Counted from the stretch's first letter, positions 23,661-32,985 are shown. The stretch is 64,000 nt of DNA from Bacillota bacterium (GCA_009711705.1 VENG01000005.1:248001-312000); one strand, 5' to 3'. Numbers and translations are program-made. The notes: a model not told the origin generated them from the letters alone.

Positions 23661-25013
23661 ATGCAGGCCAAAACAGTGTTAGTGGTGGATGACGAGGTCA
23701 GCGTGCAAGAAACCTTGCAGGATATTCTCGAAGATAACGGATACCGGGTAGAACTGGCCTCTAACGGTGAGGAAGGGCTGTATAAGATAGAATCAATAAG
23801 GCCGGATGTTGTGCTGCTGGATCTACGTATGCAGGATATGGATGGAATTGAGGTCTTACAAGTACTAAACAAGCAAGAAATAAATGTTCCGGTTATTTTA
23901 ATAACAGCTTACGGCAATACATCTAACACCATAAGCGCTATGAAATTAGGCGCGTTTGATTACATTACAAAGCCCTTAAAGCTGGATAACCTCCTGGCCA
24001 AAGTGGAAAAAGCCGCAGATACCACCGAGATGTCCCTGGAAGTTAAAGAGGAAGCAAATAATCATGATGCGGATTCAGATAGTATGATCGGTATGTCTCC
24101 CATCATGCAGGATGTATATAAAACCATCGGGAGAGTAGCAGACAGCACGGCCACAGTAATGATTCGGGGCGATAGCGGAACCGGCAAGGAACTGGTAGCC
24201 AGGGCTATCCATTACAATAGTGACCGGCATAATTCATCCTTTATTAAAATAAATTGTGCCTCTATTCCGGAAAACTTACTGGAAAGCGAACTTTTCGGCC
24301 ATGAGAAAGGTGCTTTTACCGGCGCCACCACCAGGAAGCCCGGCAAGTTTGAACTGGCCCACAAAGGGACTCTGTTTTTAGACGAAATCGGCGAAATGGC
24401 TCCTGCCACCCAGGCCAAGGTGTTGCGTGTACTACAAGAAATGGAGTTTGAGCGAGTAGGCGGAACCGAGCCGATCAAAGTGGATGTCCGTATAATTGCA
24501 GCTACCAATAAGGATTTGGAAGAGTCAATAAGGCAGGGAGAGTTCAGGGAAGACCTCTTTTATCGATTAAATGTGGTGGAAATTAAGGTGCCCCCGTTGC
24601 GGGAGAGGAAAGAAGATATTCCGCAGTTGGTAGAACACATATGCCGCCAGTACAGTAAAAAGTACAACAAACCCGTTACCGGAATGTCCCCGGATGCTCT
24701 CGAAGTGCTTAAAAGATACGATTGGCCGGGTAATATACGGGAATTAAAAAATGTGTGTGAGAGGAGTATTTTGATGTCGGGCGGCCCCGTAATTACGGTG
24801 GATGACTTGCCAGTAAACCTATACAGCCGAAGAGGACCATATAAGGCCGGGCCTGAGGCTTCTCTCAAAGAAATTGTGGCCGAAGTTGAACGAGAAGTCA
24901 TATTAAAGGTGCTGGAAGAGCATAATTGGAACCGTTCAGCAGCCGCACAGGCATTAAAGATGAATAGAAGTTCTTTTTATATAAAATTAAAAGACTTAGA
25001 AATAATTGATTAA
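23661..25013 (+). CDS. NtrC-family sigma-54-dependent response regulator
   Basis: The 450-aa regulator has a receiver domain (residues 1-120, Asp54 phosphoacceptor, D10-D11 pair, Lys in TKPLKL). A sigma-54 AAA+ domain (about 143-375) follows, with Walker A GDSGTGKE, the sigma-54 contact GAFTGA (217-222) and Walker B TLFLDEIGEM. It ends in a Fis-type HTH (about 405-450, NWNRSAAAQALKMNRSSFYIKL). It activates sigma-54 polymerase. The two matching -24/-12 promoters 4-5 kb upstream in the same cluster are its likely targets. Confidence 0.95.
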   Translation: MQAKTVLVVDDEVSVQETLQDILEDNGYRVELASNGEEGLYKIESIRPDVVLLDLRMQDMDGIEVLQVLNKQEINVPVILITAYGNTSNTISAMKLGAFDYITKPLKLDNLLAKVEKAADTTEMSLEVKEEANNHDADSDSMIGMSPIMQDVYKTIGRVADSTATVMIRGDSGTGKELVARAIHYNSDRHNSSFIKINCASIPENLLESELFGHEKGAFTGATTRKPGKFELAHKGTLFLDEIGEMAPATQAKVLRVLQEMEFERVGGTEPIKVDVRIIAATNKDLEESIRQGEFREDLFYRLNVVEIKVPPLRERKEDIPQLVEHICRQYSKKYNKPVTGMSPDALEVLKRYDWPGNIRELKNVCERSILMSGGPVITVDDLPVNLYSRRGPYKAGPEASLKEIVAEVEREVILKVLEEHNWNRSAAAQALKMNRSSFYIKLKDLEIID

Positions 25014-25048
25014 GTTACTCCCCGAGTGTGCGGGTGAGTAACTTTTTT
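25014..25048 (+). terminator. Intrinsic terminator
   Basis: The stem GTTACTC.CCCG/CGGG.GAGTAAC is followed by six T, immediately after the NtrC-type regulator stop. Confidence 0.9.
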
Positions 25049-25161
25049 AATTACATAGCCCATCTGAGCAGTTAAGGCACATAATTGCGGTCTTTACAAT
25101 CCAAGCTACTGTTATATTAATCGTAACCATAAAGATTCTCGTTTTCGCACCAAGTCCATAG

Positions 25162-25335
25162 ATCAGATTCGTGGTATGGATTGCATTAGGTCTGGTAATT
25201 TACTTTACCTATGGGATGAAACACAGTCGCCTAGCGGGTAACAATAACGTTCAACCTACCGCCCCCGGTGCTCAAAGAGCTATCTTTACCTTCGAGGTTA
25301 GAGAGTTAGATGAAAAACCGGACGGTAAAGGGTAG
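25162..25335 (+). pseudogene. C-terminal remnant of an APC amino-acid permease
   Basis: A 57-codon open stretch without a usable start reads IRFVVWIALGLVIYFTYGMKHS and ends DEKPDGKG before a TAG. This matches the last membrane helix and KHS-type tail of YfnA/CAT-like amino-acid permeases. Upstream frames (25049-25160) are closed by stops, so the rest of the gene is gone. The remainder of the 25049-25432 gap shows nothing else. Confidence 0.55.
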
Positions 25336-25432
25336 CATGGGCAAATACACTCTTGGGGTATGAGATATTAAGGATTCCTTCTTAAGATTCCAACTTCTGA
25401 AGCCCCGTTGTTCAGCATTAGCTGAACGAATT

Positions 25433-26002
25433 TCACTTAAAATCTTTTCCTATAGAAAACGCCAGCCCTATTTCCTCACCCACGCCATAGTAATTTCTGC
25501 TGTCGGGAGCATATAGAAGGGGTTTTATTTTTTCTATAAGCGGACCCTCGCCTTCTTCCGCCAGAGATACATCAATTTTTACATCTACAATTTCACCGAT
25601 AAACTGAGTATGCAGCCCAATCTCAACCGACTGGATGATCCTGCATTCCAAGTTTAACGGAAATTCTTGTACATAAGGGGCATCAACAACATCACTTTTT
25701 ACCGGTGTCAGCCCGGTTATTAAAAATTTGTCTTCATTACGGCCAGAGACTGTGCCGAAATAATCAGCCTCCCGGGCATATTTTTCAGAAGGGATGCTCA
25801 CCGTAAAGCACTTCTTGGCCACCATGTTACCGTAGGTATGTGTGGCTTTGCGCAAGGCAACGGAAACACAGGGAGGCGATGAACAGCAGATCCCTCCCCA
25901 CGCCGCCGTCATGACATTCGGCTTACCTTCTTCATTATATGTCCCGACGATAAAAACCGGCGTCGGGTAAACCAATGTTTTAGCTCCTAAACTTTTCTTC
26001 AT
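25433..26002 (-). CDS. Flavin reductase-like (flavoredoxin) protein
   Basis: The 189-aa protein is a member of the FMN-binding split-barrel flavin reductase family. It has [27 protein letters not shown] near the N-terminus, [21 protein letters not shown] (about residues 38-58), FTVSIPS and [14 protein letters not shown]. Such flavoredoxins move electrons between NADH/ferredoxin partners and substrates in anaerobes. It has a single-gene layout with an upstream gap of 84 bases to the FMN reductase genes of the same direction, so it may belong to one redox operon. Confidence 0.9.
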   Translation of the reverse strand: MKKSLGAKTLVYPTPVFIVGTYNEEGKPNVMTAAWGGICCSSPPCVSVALRKATHTYGNMVAKKCFTVSIPSEKYAREADYFGTVSGRNEDKFLITGLTPVKSDVVDAPYVQEFPLNLECRIIQSVEIGLHTQFIGEIVDVKIDVSLAEEGEGPLIEKIKPLLYAPDSRNYYGVGEEIGLAFSIGKDFK

Positions 26003-26086
26003 GGTCTCTTCCTTTCACTTAAAAATTTCTTCTAGTATATACTCTGCGGCCAGTCATTATTAAACAAGAAGGTTCTATAGTAACTC

Positions 26087-26764
26087 TTATTTTCCTTTTA
26101 TCCCGTAGGGCCTGACCGCTAAGTCCTTAATACCACTCTTTTTGGCATTTTTCCGGGTCAAAGCGTTCATTATTAGTTTTACCAGCCAGGGGGGCATGGG
26201 AATGGTAGACCGGTCTTCCAAAGTTAGGGTTTCTACCCCCGTCAGACTACCCTCCGAAATCTTTTCCGCCGACCGGTCCAGTGAGGAACGAATTCCCTTG
26301 GTCATCCCCCCCGCGGCCTCCAAATTCTGGCCGCTAATTGGGGAAGTGCCGCCAAAACTCAAGCCCCCACACCACTCAATCCCCATTTCCCGGGCAAAAC
26401 ACCGGCACATCTCCAGACTGGGCCTTCGCTGCTGGGGTTCCGGGTAACCAGAGTGGATAATGGCTAACATCTTTGTTCCCTCCAAACCATTTCGGCCTAT
26501 CTTGTCTCGGGCCATTTCCAATACCTGAATTAAAGGGGCGGAAAGAAGATCCACGTAAACCGGAGCAGATAAGATCAAAAGCTCACATGCCGCCAGCTCT
26601 TGAAAAAAGACATCCTGCTCCCGGGGTCGGTGATACATGCGGCGGGCATAATAACTTGGAACCGGCATTTCCCCGGAAGACAACTGCTGAGTAAGGTAGT
26701 TCACCAGGGACTGGGAGGTACTCTTTTCCCCCCGGTTACTTCCAATTAATGATACTATTTTCAT
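26087..26764 (-). CDS. NADPH-dependent FMN reductase/flavodoxin-fold protein
   Basis: This 225-aa flavodoxin-like protein starts KIVSLIGSNRGEKSTSQSLVNYL (phosphate-binding loop). It has LLILSAPVYVDLLSAPLIQVLE (FMN loop, about residues 63-84) and GTKMLAIIHSGYPE. A C-terminal extension (about 165-225) carries a hydrophobic MPPWLVKLIMNAL and a basic tail. The partner gene upstream encodes another flavodoxin-fold protein, and start and stop codons overlap (ATGA), so the two are translationally coupled. The physiological substrate is unknown. Confidence 0.83.
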   Translation of the reverse strand: MKIVSLIGSNRGEKSTSQSLVNYLTQQLSSGEMPVPSYYARRMYHRPREQDVFFQELAACELLILSAPVYVDLLSAPLIQVLEMARDKIGRNGLEGTKMLAIIHSGYPEPQQRRPSLEMCRCFAREMGIEWCGGLSFGGTSPISGQNLEAAGGMTKGIRSSLDRSAEKISEGSLTGVETLTLEDRSTIPMPPWLVKLIMNALTRKNAKKSGIKDLAVRPYGIKGK

Positions 26765-27324
26765 TTGCCCGCCTCCTCTAATCCCCGCTCAATCCGTTTT
26801 TTTAACTCTCCGGGCTCATCACTTTCGGTAATAATTACGGTTGCGTACCGGTCTAAAAGAAAATTTACGGCATTCCTCTCCGTAAGGTATTTAAAGGCTT
26901 CCCGTTCTTGAGCATTTTCTTCCCCGAGGATACCAATGGTCATTAAAAATGGCATAGGCTCATACCGGTTCTGATGATGGAGTTCTCCCTGGTGCACAGT
27001 AAAGAAAGGTGTATTTAGGGGCAACAGCCGATCTATCACCTTTTTTAGTTCCGAATGATAGCCTCCAAAACTAATGGGAGTAAGAAAAACTACCAGTTGG
27101 CTCTGTACCCAACCGGCCAGTATCTTTTCCATTCCATCCTTCTGGGTGCACAGTCCCGGAGACCTGGTGGCACAACCCCCACAACTGGCACAAGGCTTGA
27201 TGTCCATATTCCCCAGGGCAAAAACATCATACCGCCAACCTTTCTTTTTTAATTCAGATTCCAATATCTTTTCCGCTCCCGGATTCTTTTGTTCAGGAAA
27301 TGCATTTAGGATCAACGCTTTCAT
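26761..27324 (-). CDS. Flavodoxin-family NAD(P)H oxidoreductase
   Basis: The 187-aa protein belongs to the NADPH-dependent FMN reductase/flavodoxin family. It has KALILNAFPEQKNPGAEKIL at the N-terminus and a cysteine-rich segment PCASCGGCATRSPGLC (about residues 43-58), as in iron-sulfur flavoprotein-like members; the cysteines could ligate a cluster or serve redox. It also has LVVFLTPISFGGYHSELKKVIDRLLPL (FMN loop). Its stop overlaps the start of the next flavoprotein gene. Confidence 0.85.
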   Translation of the reverse strand: MKALILNAFPEQKNPGAEKILESELKKKGWRYDVFALGNMDIKPCASCGGCATRSPGLCTQKDGMEKILAGWVQSQLVVFLTPISFGGYHSELKKVIDRLLPLNTPFFTVHQGELHHQNRYEPMPFLMTIGILGEENAQEREAFKYLTERNAVNFLLDRYATVIITESDEPGELKKRIERGLEEAGK

Positions 27325-27355
27325 ACCACCACCCCCTCCGGTAATCGGTGTACTG

Positions 27356-29539
27356 TTAACACTTATCTAAAATACGCTTGCACAATTGAATATTGTATTC
27401 CTTATCCTCTTTCTCCAACACATTTCGCACATGAATTGCCACAGAGCAACATGCGGTTTCCAGAACGGCTTTCAATGCATACTGCCTTATCTGGGGTTCT
27501 GGTGCATGCAAGCAAGGGGCGATTTCCTCAACGATAGAAACCTCCCTTAATTTACATGCCGCCGAGCAGGCCCTCCTACGCACTTCATAATCCGGGTGCC
27601 AAAATAATTCCGGTAAAATTTCCTTCTGACTGCCGGTCTCACCTATGGACATGGCCAGCTCTCGAGCCTGAGAAACCGGCATATTACCATCTTGTTGTTG
27701 CTCTGTCCCACCCATAAAGTCCTTTGTGCCTGAATGCCGGGCATTTTCCACACTGTCGGCAACTTCACCCTTTTCCTGCAGGTGCTGCTGAATCTCAGCC
27801 AGGAACAATGATCCATAACGCTGAAGTTTAACCTCTCCCACCCCGGTTATAGCCATCAGGTCTTGCTCGTTGGCAGGACAGCTTTCGCTCATCTCCCGCA
27901 GAGTGACATCGGTAAACACCATGTAAGGCGGTAGGCCTTCCTGCTGGGCAATATCCTTACGTAACCGACGCAGCATCTCGAAAAGTTCATTGTCCGGCGC
28001 CTTTTCCTCTTCCCGTATCACTTTCCGGTAAACAGGGGCCTGTCCTTTGAGCACCGGGCCGGCTTTTTGCCGCAACTTAAGCACAGGGTACTGGCTTTCA
28101 GTAACCATGATATATCCCTCGGCAATTAATATGTTAATTAAGTCCTTAATTTCATTCAATGAATAATCCTGTAGAAGCCCATAGGTCGACAGGCTGTCAA
28201 ATCCCAACTGAAGCACCTTTTTATTGCGAGATCCTTTTAAAACCCCGGCCACCAGCGATAGACCAAAGCGCTGCTGCATACGCCATATACAGGAAAAAAT
28301 TTTTTGTGCTTCAACTGTTATATCCATAAGCTCACTATCATCGCTGCAATTACTACAGTTACTGCAAGCATCCGGCATACTTTCTTCACCAAAATAGGCA
28401 AGGATGTAGTGGCGCAAACAATGTGTAGTATAGCAATAGTCCACCACGGATTGCAGCTTGCGGTAATCACGCGCTCTGCGCTCCGAAGTTGACTCATTAA
28501 GCTCAATCAAATATTTTTGCACCTGAATATCTTGCGGGCTGAAGAGGAGAATGCACTCACCGGGCTCACCATCCCGGCCCGCCCGGCCGGCTTCCTGGTA
28601 ATAGCTTTCCATATTTTTCGGCATATTATGATGAATTACAAAACGCACGTTGGATTTGTCTATACCCATGCCAAATGCATTGGTGGCCACAATAACCTGT
28701 ATCTCATCGTAGATAAACGCCTCTTGTACCTTAGTACGAGCACCATCACTCAATCCGGCATGATATTTCCCAGCCGCAAAACCTTTAGCCTGTAAAAATT
28801 CACAAAGATTATCCACCTCTTTACGCGTGGCTGCATAAATAATCCCGGGCTCACCTTTATTTCGACTCAGGAATTGAAATATAAAATTTCTTCTATTCTC
28901 GCCGCGTATAACCGAGAAAGATAAATTGGGACGGTCAAAACCAGTGACGTGTATAAAAGGCTTGTGAAATGCAAGGTGCCGGCCTATGTCCTTCTTTACT
29001 TCTTTAGTAGCGGTGGCAGTAAATGCAGCCACCGCCGGCCGGGATGAAAAACCGGCAATCAGCCCGGCAATGGCCAAGTAGCTGGGCCTAAAATCATGGC
29101 CCCACTGGGAAACGCAGTGGGCCTCGTCCACAGCCAACAGTGAAATATGCAGGGGATTGATAAGTTCCCGGAAGGAATCAGCTTCTAATCGTTCAGGTGC
29201 TATGTACAAAAGCTTATACCTGCCACGGGACACATCGTGCATTCGGGCCTCAACTTCGCGGTATCCAAGCGAGCTGTTTATAAAAGTAGCCGGTATACCA
29301 AGGTTATTGAGGGCATCAACCTGATCCTTCATTAGAGAAATCAACGGAGAGATGACCACAGTTGTGCCCGGAAAAATCAGTGCCGGAATTTGATAACAAA
29401 GTGATTTTCCTCCACCTGTGGGCATAATGCCCAGTGTATCACAACCATTTAAAATACTAAGCATAATTTTTTCTTGCCCTTCCCGAAAGGAAGAATATCC
29501 ATAATACTTTTTTAACAGCTTTCTGGCTTTTTCCAGCAT
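27356..29539 (-). CDS. recQ: ATP-dependent DNA helicase RecQ with extra C-terminal domain
   Basis: The 727-aa protein has the RecQ helicase core: Walker A MPTGGGKS (about residue 40), AVDEAHCVSQWGHDFRPSY, TATATKEV and the FGMGIDKSNVRFVIH/QEAGRAGRDG motifs. A RecQ-C zinc site (CYTTHCLRHYI...CSNCSNC, about 365-400) and an HRDC domain (about 525-595) follow. A roughly 130-residue tail (about 600-727) has HEAT-like helices (HPDYEVRRRACSAACKL, APEPQIRQYALKAVLE). RecQ unwinds recombination intermediates. The added HEAT-like tail is not in the standard E. coli or Bacillus enzymes. Ribosome-site details are not distinctive. It is separated from the flavoprotein gene by 31 bases. Confidence 0.94.
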   Translation of the reverse strand: MLEKARKLLKKYYGYSSFREGQEKIMLSILNGCDTLGIMPTGGGKSLCYQIPALIFPGTTVVISPLISLMKDQVDALNNLGIPATFINSSLGYREVEARMHDVSRGRYKLLYIAPERLEADSFRELINPLHISLLAVDEAHCVSQWGHDFRPSYLAIAGLIAGFSSRPAVAAFTATATKEVKKDIGRHLAFHKPFIHVTGFDRPNLSFSVIRGENRRNFIFQFLSRNKGEPGIIYAATRKEVDNLCEFLQAKGFAAGKYHAGLSDGARTKVQEAFIYDEIQVIVATNAFGMGIDKSNVRFVIHHNMPKNMESYYQEAGRAGRDGEPGECILLFSPQDIQVQKYLIELNESTSERRARDYRKLQSVVDYCYTTHCLRHYILAYFGEESMPDACSNCSNCSDDSELMDITVEAQKIFSCIWRMQQRFGLSLVAGVLKGSRNKKVLQLGFDSLSTYGLLQDYSLNEIKDLINILIAEGYIMVTESQYPVLKLRQKAGPVLKGQAPVYRKVIREEEKAPDNELFEMLRRLRKDIAQQEGLPPYMVFTDVTLREMSESCPANEQDLMAITGVGEVKLQRYGSLFLAEIQQHLQEKGEVADSVENARHSGTKDFMGGTEQQQDGNMPVSQARELAMSIGETGSQKEILPELFWHPDYEVRRRACSAACKLREVSIVEEIAPCLHAPEPQIRQYALKAVLETACCSVAIHVRNVLEKEDKEYNIQLCKRILDKC

Positions 29540-29760
29540 AGGCTAAACTCCTGACATAATTCTTGTTTCTTTATATATCTTTTCTTGAGTTTATCATATC
29601 ACGGAAAGTAAAACAGCCAAAGAAAAGGAACAGTTATCTAGGTTCTTTGCCATCCTTATCTTGATTTTTGTCGAAATAACTAGGAAAATTTTCCTAAGCA
29701 AATAAAGGAAAGAAACTATAAATACGGAACAATTAAAAAAAACAAAAGGGGAGAGTCTAT

Positions 29761-30489
29761 GTGAAAAGATCATTAAGTTGGTGGCTGGTTGCTTTCTTAA
29801 TTTTTACCTGCGTGAGCCTTGCTGCCTGTGGAGGAGGAACAAAAGAAAGCGGCAGTAACCCTCAAGGTGAAGAAGATGCCGCAGTGGAGAGCTCCGGCAA
29901 TGAAGGCGATACGGTATCCCTAGGAGCCTTGTTTGCGAAAAGCGAGAATGTTGAAGGTATGACTTATGATTTTACACTTCAATCCAAAGAACAAGAAATG
30001 AGCGGCAAGTTTTGGATGCAGGGAGACAAGTTTAAATTTGAGTCAATGATGGAAGGACAAAAGGTAATTACCATTTTTGACGGTAGTACGGTTTATAACT
30101 GTATACCGGATCAGAACATGGCAGTTAAGGTTTCCATGGATGCCATCTCACAGCCGGAAACTCCTCTAGAAAAAGCTAAGAACTTTGAAGAAGGGAACGC
30201 CAAATTACTGGAAACCACCGTTTATGACGGTGTAAAGTGCAAAGTTGTTTCGGTTTCCGCCCCTGATGGTCAAGAAGAAGCGAAAATGTGGGTGCGTGAA
30301 GACTATGGTATTCCTGTAAAGGTGGAAGTTACAGAAGCCGATGGTAGTAAAACAGTGATGGAATATAAAAACCTGGAAATTGGTCCCCCGCCGGCAGGAA
30401 CCTTCGAACTACCAGCTGGAATAGAAGTTATGGATATGAGCAATATGATAGAACAAATGCCCGACATGTCTCAGCTGCCTGGCAATTAA
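29761..30489 (+). CDS. LolA-fold-like lipoprotein
   Basis: The 242-aa protein has a lipoprotein signal peptide with the lipobox LAAC (Cys about residue 23), a disordered acidic linker and a beta-rich domain from about residue 50. The pattern (MTYDFTLQSKEQEMSGKFWMQGDKFKFE, ITIFDGSTVYNCIP, AKMWVREDYGIPVKVEV) is typical of LolA/LppX-fold lipoproteins. It is probably anchored on the outer face of the membrane. GTG 29761 has a GGGGAGAG site. It is monocistronic, with a terminator after it. Confidence 0.85.
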   Translation: MKRSLSWWLVAFLIFTCVSLAACGGGTKESGSNPQGEEDAAVESSGNEGDTVSLGALFAKSENVEGMTYDFTLQSKEQEMSGKFWMQGDKFKFESMMEGQKVITIFDGSTVYNCIPDQNMAVKVSMDAISQPETPLEKAKNFEEGNAKLLETTVYDGVKCKVVSVSAPDGQEEAKMWVREDYGIPVKVEVTEADGSKTVMEYKNLEIGPPPAGTFELPAGIEVMDMSNMIEQMPDMSQLPGN

Positions 30490-30510
30490 GGGCCTGGTTA
30501 TTATTGAGAA

Positions 30511-30537
30511 AAAAGAGCCTGCAGGCTCTTTTTTTGT
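30511..30537 (+). terminator. Intrinsic terminator
   Basis: AAAAGAGCCTGCAGGCTCTTTTTTT is a self-complementary hairpin with a T-run, 22 bases past the lipoprotein stop. Confidence 0.9.
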
Positions 30538-30558
30538 AGATGTATGCGGGCGACGGTT

Positions 30559-32364
30559 TCAATTGATCTTAATACCAATAATCTTCATTAAAGCGACAGC
30601 ATTGGTAGATTTGGAAACCCCGGGCTTCAGGCGATAGTCGAAGGTTATTTCCCGGCCGGATATTTGATCTGTAAAATGATAATTTTTTATCTGAGGGATT
30701 TCCTGTTCCAAACGGCTTAGCTCCAGGTCATGGGTAGATACTAACCCGATGGCTGCCAGCTCATGTAAACTTTTTAGGACTGCTTGAGCGCCTAAAATTC
30801 TGTCCTTCGAATTAGTTCCCTTGAAAATTTCATCGATCAAGAAAATGATTGGTTCCCCGAACTTAGCAGCATCTACTATCAACTTAATTCTTTGCAGTTC
30901 AGCATAGAAACTTGAAATGTTTTTCTCTAAATTATCATTAATATGAATGCTTGTATATACATTCATGCAAGAACAACTTAATTCTTTAGCGCAAACGGGG
31001 GCCCCGGCATAAGCAAGAATTAAGTTTATCCCTACTGTCCTGAGGAGAGTACTTTTGCCGGACATATTAGAACCGGTAATAAGTAGAATTATACCTGGTT
31101 CCGACAGTTCAACGTTATTTCCCACGCGCACTTCATCTTTGATCAATGGATGTCCCAGTGCCACAGCCTTGAATGCCGGTTTAGACTCTTTTATTTCAGG
31201 CACCGTCCAATGGGGATGATCATGGGCCAGACCGGCCAGGCTGGATAATGCTTCAAATTCTGCAATCACCTGGATCCAAGATCTCAGTGACCGGCCTGAA
31301 CCGCTGCGCCATTTTTCCAGTTTAATCAGCGTTTGTAGATCCCATAAAACACCTATGTTGATTACGGGATGTAAACTGGAATAACGAAGATTCATACGCT
31401 CAACTATGTTAAATAGCTTTTTAATCCGGCGAGATGGAGCATCACCGCTCTGTACCAGTTTTCTTTTTAAGCCCTTTAATAACGCAGACTCGAATTTTTC
31501 CGGTTCTATGCATTTTAAAAGAGCTGACCAGCACCGTATCTCATTTACCGTATTACCCGTCTTATTAAAGCTTTGATGAGCAATTTTTGATGTAAAAGCA
31601 ACGATTATTATCTGCATCGTAAGGGGTAAAACCCAAAGATAGGGGGGTATCAGAGCTACCAAATGAAGATGCCCGAGAAAGGCCAAAACCACGGTAATAA
31701 CCGGGCAAAAGCGGAGTGAAGATATGTATTTGTTTGTAAATACCGGCTTTTCTTCCGCCCAGGCCAACAATTTTTCTAAATTACCGGATTTTCTTATACT
31801 ATCCAACATGCCTGTGGCTTGAAAATGCTGGCGCCAGTCCAGTCGCGGGCTGAGTTCCTTTATAGCCTGTTGTCGTTGTTTTATTTCATCTAAACCGGTT
31901 TGGGCTTCCAGCAAATGAGCTAATCTCTCTTCACCGGCATGGGAAGTGGCGGCATTAAGATACTGAAACAATGATCCCTGTCCGAACATGTTTAAATCAG
32001 AGGAGTAACGATGTTCAGGGTTTATAAACCGCTCCCCTGTATTGGGAAACTCCAACCATTTGCCATCCAGGCGCTGCATGGCAACATCATTGATATGGAC
32101 TAATAACTCCAAATATTTGATATTTGCTTTAACTCGATTATGCCTGACAATCATCAATAGAAAGATGACCACTGAAATCCCGCTGAATAGGAGATAAACA
32201 GGTTTCGGTGACAGGAACGAATAAGCCATTGAAAAACCCACCACGGCCAAAAAAAACAGTGGACGCAAGAGAACCAGCAAACTATTTTGCTTCATAACGC
32301 CGGATAGTTCTTCTTTAATACTTGCTCTTTTAAACCGGTAAGTCTCATATATTGAGTTAACCAT
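30559..32364 (-). CDS. Membrane-anchored MutS-family ATPase
   Basis: This 601-aa protein ends in a MutS-type ATPase: Walker A LITGSNMSGKSTLLR (about residues 430-445), the Y-rich CMNVYTSIHINDNLEKNISSFYAEL, Walker B FLIDEIFKGTNSKDR and a following STHDLEL. The N-terminal part lacks mismatch-recognition and connector domains. It instead carries hydrophobic pairs near residues 35-75 and 215-260, so it is probably membrane-embedded. Such MutS-like proteins are known from genomes, but their role is not established and they are unlikely to do mismatch repair. The ATG at 32364 follows GGGGAGC by 5 bases; the longer upstream frame overlaps the previous gene. Confidence 0.88.
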   Translation of the reverse strand: MVNSIYETYRFKRASIKEELSGVMKQNSLLVLLRPLFFLAVVGFSMAYSFLSPKPVYLLFSGISVVIFLLMIVRHNRVKANIKYLELLVHINDVAMQRLDGKWLEFPNTGERFINPEHRYSSDLNMFGQGSLFQYLNAATSHAGEERLAHLLEAQTGLDEIKQRQQAIKELSPRLDWRQHFQATGMLDSIRKSGNLEKLLAWAEEKPVFTNKYISSLRFCPVITVVLAFLGHLHLVALIPPYLWVLPLTMQIIIVAFTSKIAHQSFNKTGNTVNEIRCWSALLKCIEPEKFESALLKGLKRKLVQSGDAPSRRIKKLFNIVERMNLRYSSLHPVINIGVLWDLQTLIKLEKWRSGSGRSLRSWIQVIAEFEALSSLAGLAHDHPHWTVPEIKESKPAFKAVALGHPLIKDEVRVGNNVELSEPGIILLITGSNMSGKSTLLRTVGINLILAYAGAPVCAKELSCSCMNVYTSIHINDNLEKNISSFYAELQRIKLIVDAAKFGEPIIFLIDEIFKGTNSKDRILGAQAVLKSLHELAAIGLVSTHDLELSRLEQEIPQIKNYHFTDQISGREITFDYRLKPGVSKSTNAVALMKIIGIKIN

Positions 32365-32389
32365 CGATTGCTCCCCGTCTGCGAATAAT

Positions 32390-32677
32390 TTAAACAGAAG
32401 GTTTTCTAAAAGGTATAACCTTACCGTTACCCTTGGTTTGCTCAGGCGATTTTTCTTGGCAGGATTGACATCCACCGCAGCCATTATTAGTACCAACAAA
32501 CACCTTACGCCATGACACTTGCCATTTATCTTCTACCTGCTCTATCGTAGTTTCCACTTCATACTGGGGACCGCGTGGTTCATTTGCCAATCTCGATTCT
32601 GTAGTAGCAACGATACTTGCAATTTTTAATGCTTTCTCTTCAGAATCATACATAGTCTGTAACTTTACCCATTCCAT
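32390..32677 (-). CDS. Uncharacterised 95-aa protein with Cys cluster
   Basis: The protein has an N-terminal helix (MYDSEEKALKIASIVATTESRL) and a beta segment (YEVETTIEQVEDKWQVSWRKVFV). A short GCGGCQSC cluster follows near residues 66-73, then a charged tail. The cysteines could bind a metal. I do not recognise a family. ATG 32677 is preferred as GGGAG sits 9 bases upstream. It precedes the MutS-like gene by 25 bases and is probably co-transcribed. Confidence 0.68.
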   Translation of the reverse strand: MEWVKLQTMYDSEEKALKIASIVATTESRLANEPRGPQYEVETTIEQVEDKWQVSWRKVFVGTNNGCGGCQSCQEKSPEQTKGNGKVIPFRKPSV

Positions 32678-32902
32678 GATCATTCACTCCCTCAACAAGA
32701 ATTAGTTGCCGGCAAGTCATATTCACTTAAAATTACCACTAATTATATCACGCCATTCAAGTTAAAAACCGTTCCGGCTTTGGCATTTTAATTTAGTGTT
32801 CCACAAACTCCAACAATGTTTTTAATTATGCTTTAAACTTACCAGGAAAACTTAAAGGAAACGTGGAATTTGGAATTTATAGTTTCGTTGCAAATCTTAA
32901 AA

Positions 32903-32968
32903 AGGCAAACCTATCGAAAGGTGGGGGCTTATAGCCATGGATTTAAGGCTTTACAGCTATGATTGCCA
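32903..32968 (+). promoter_or_regulatory. GEMM-type c-di-GMP riboswitch aptamer
   Basis: The core GGCAAACCTATCGAAAGGTG has the P1 strand (GGCAA, closing with TTGCC at 32963-32967) and the GAAA tetraloop of P1b. The ATGGATTTAAGG block and GCTATGATTGCC close the fold, as in class I c-di-GMP aptamers. The usual GACGCAAAGCC segment is altered to GGGCTTATAGCC, so ligand specificity could differ or be lost. A terminator follows at 32986. Confidence 0.72.
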
Positions 32969-32985
32969 GGTCCTGATAAATTCTT

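Noticed and set aside
32390..32499. N-terminal extension of the MutS-like protein up to 32499
   Set aside because: It would overlap the preceding gene and lacks a ribosome site, while ATG 32364 has a good one.
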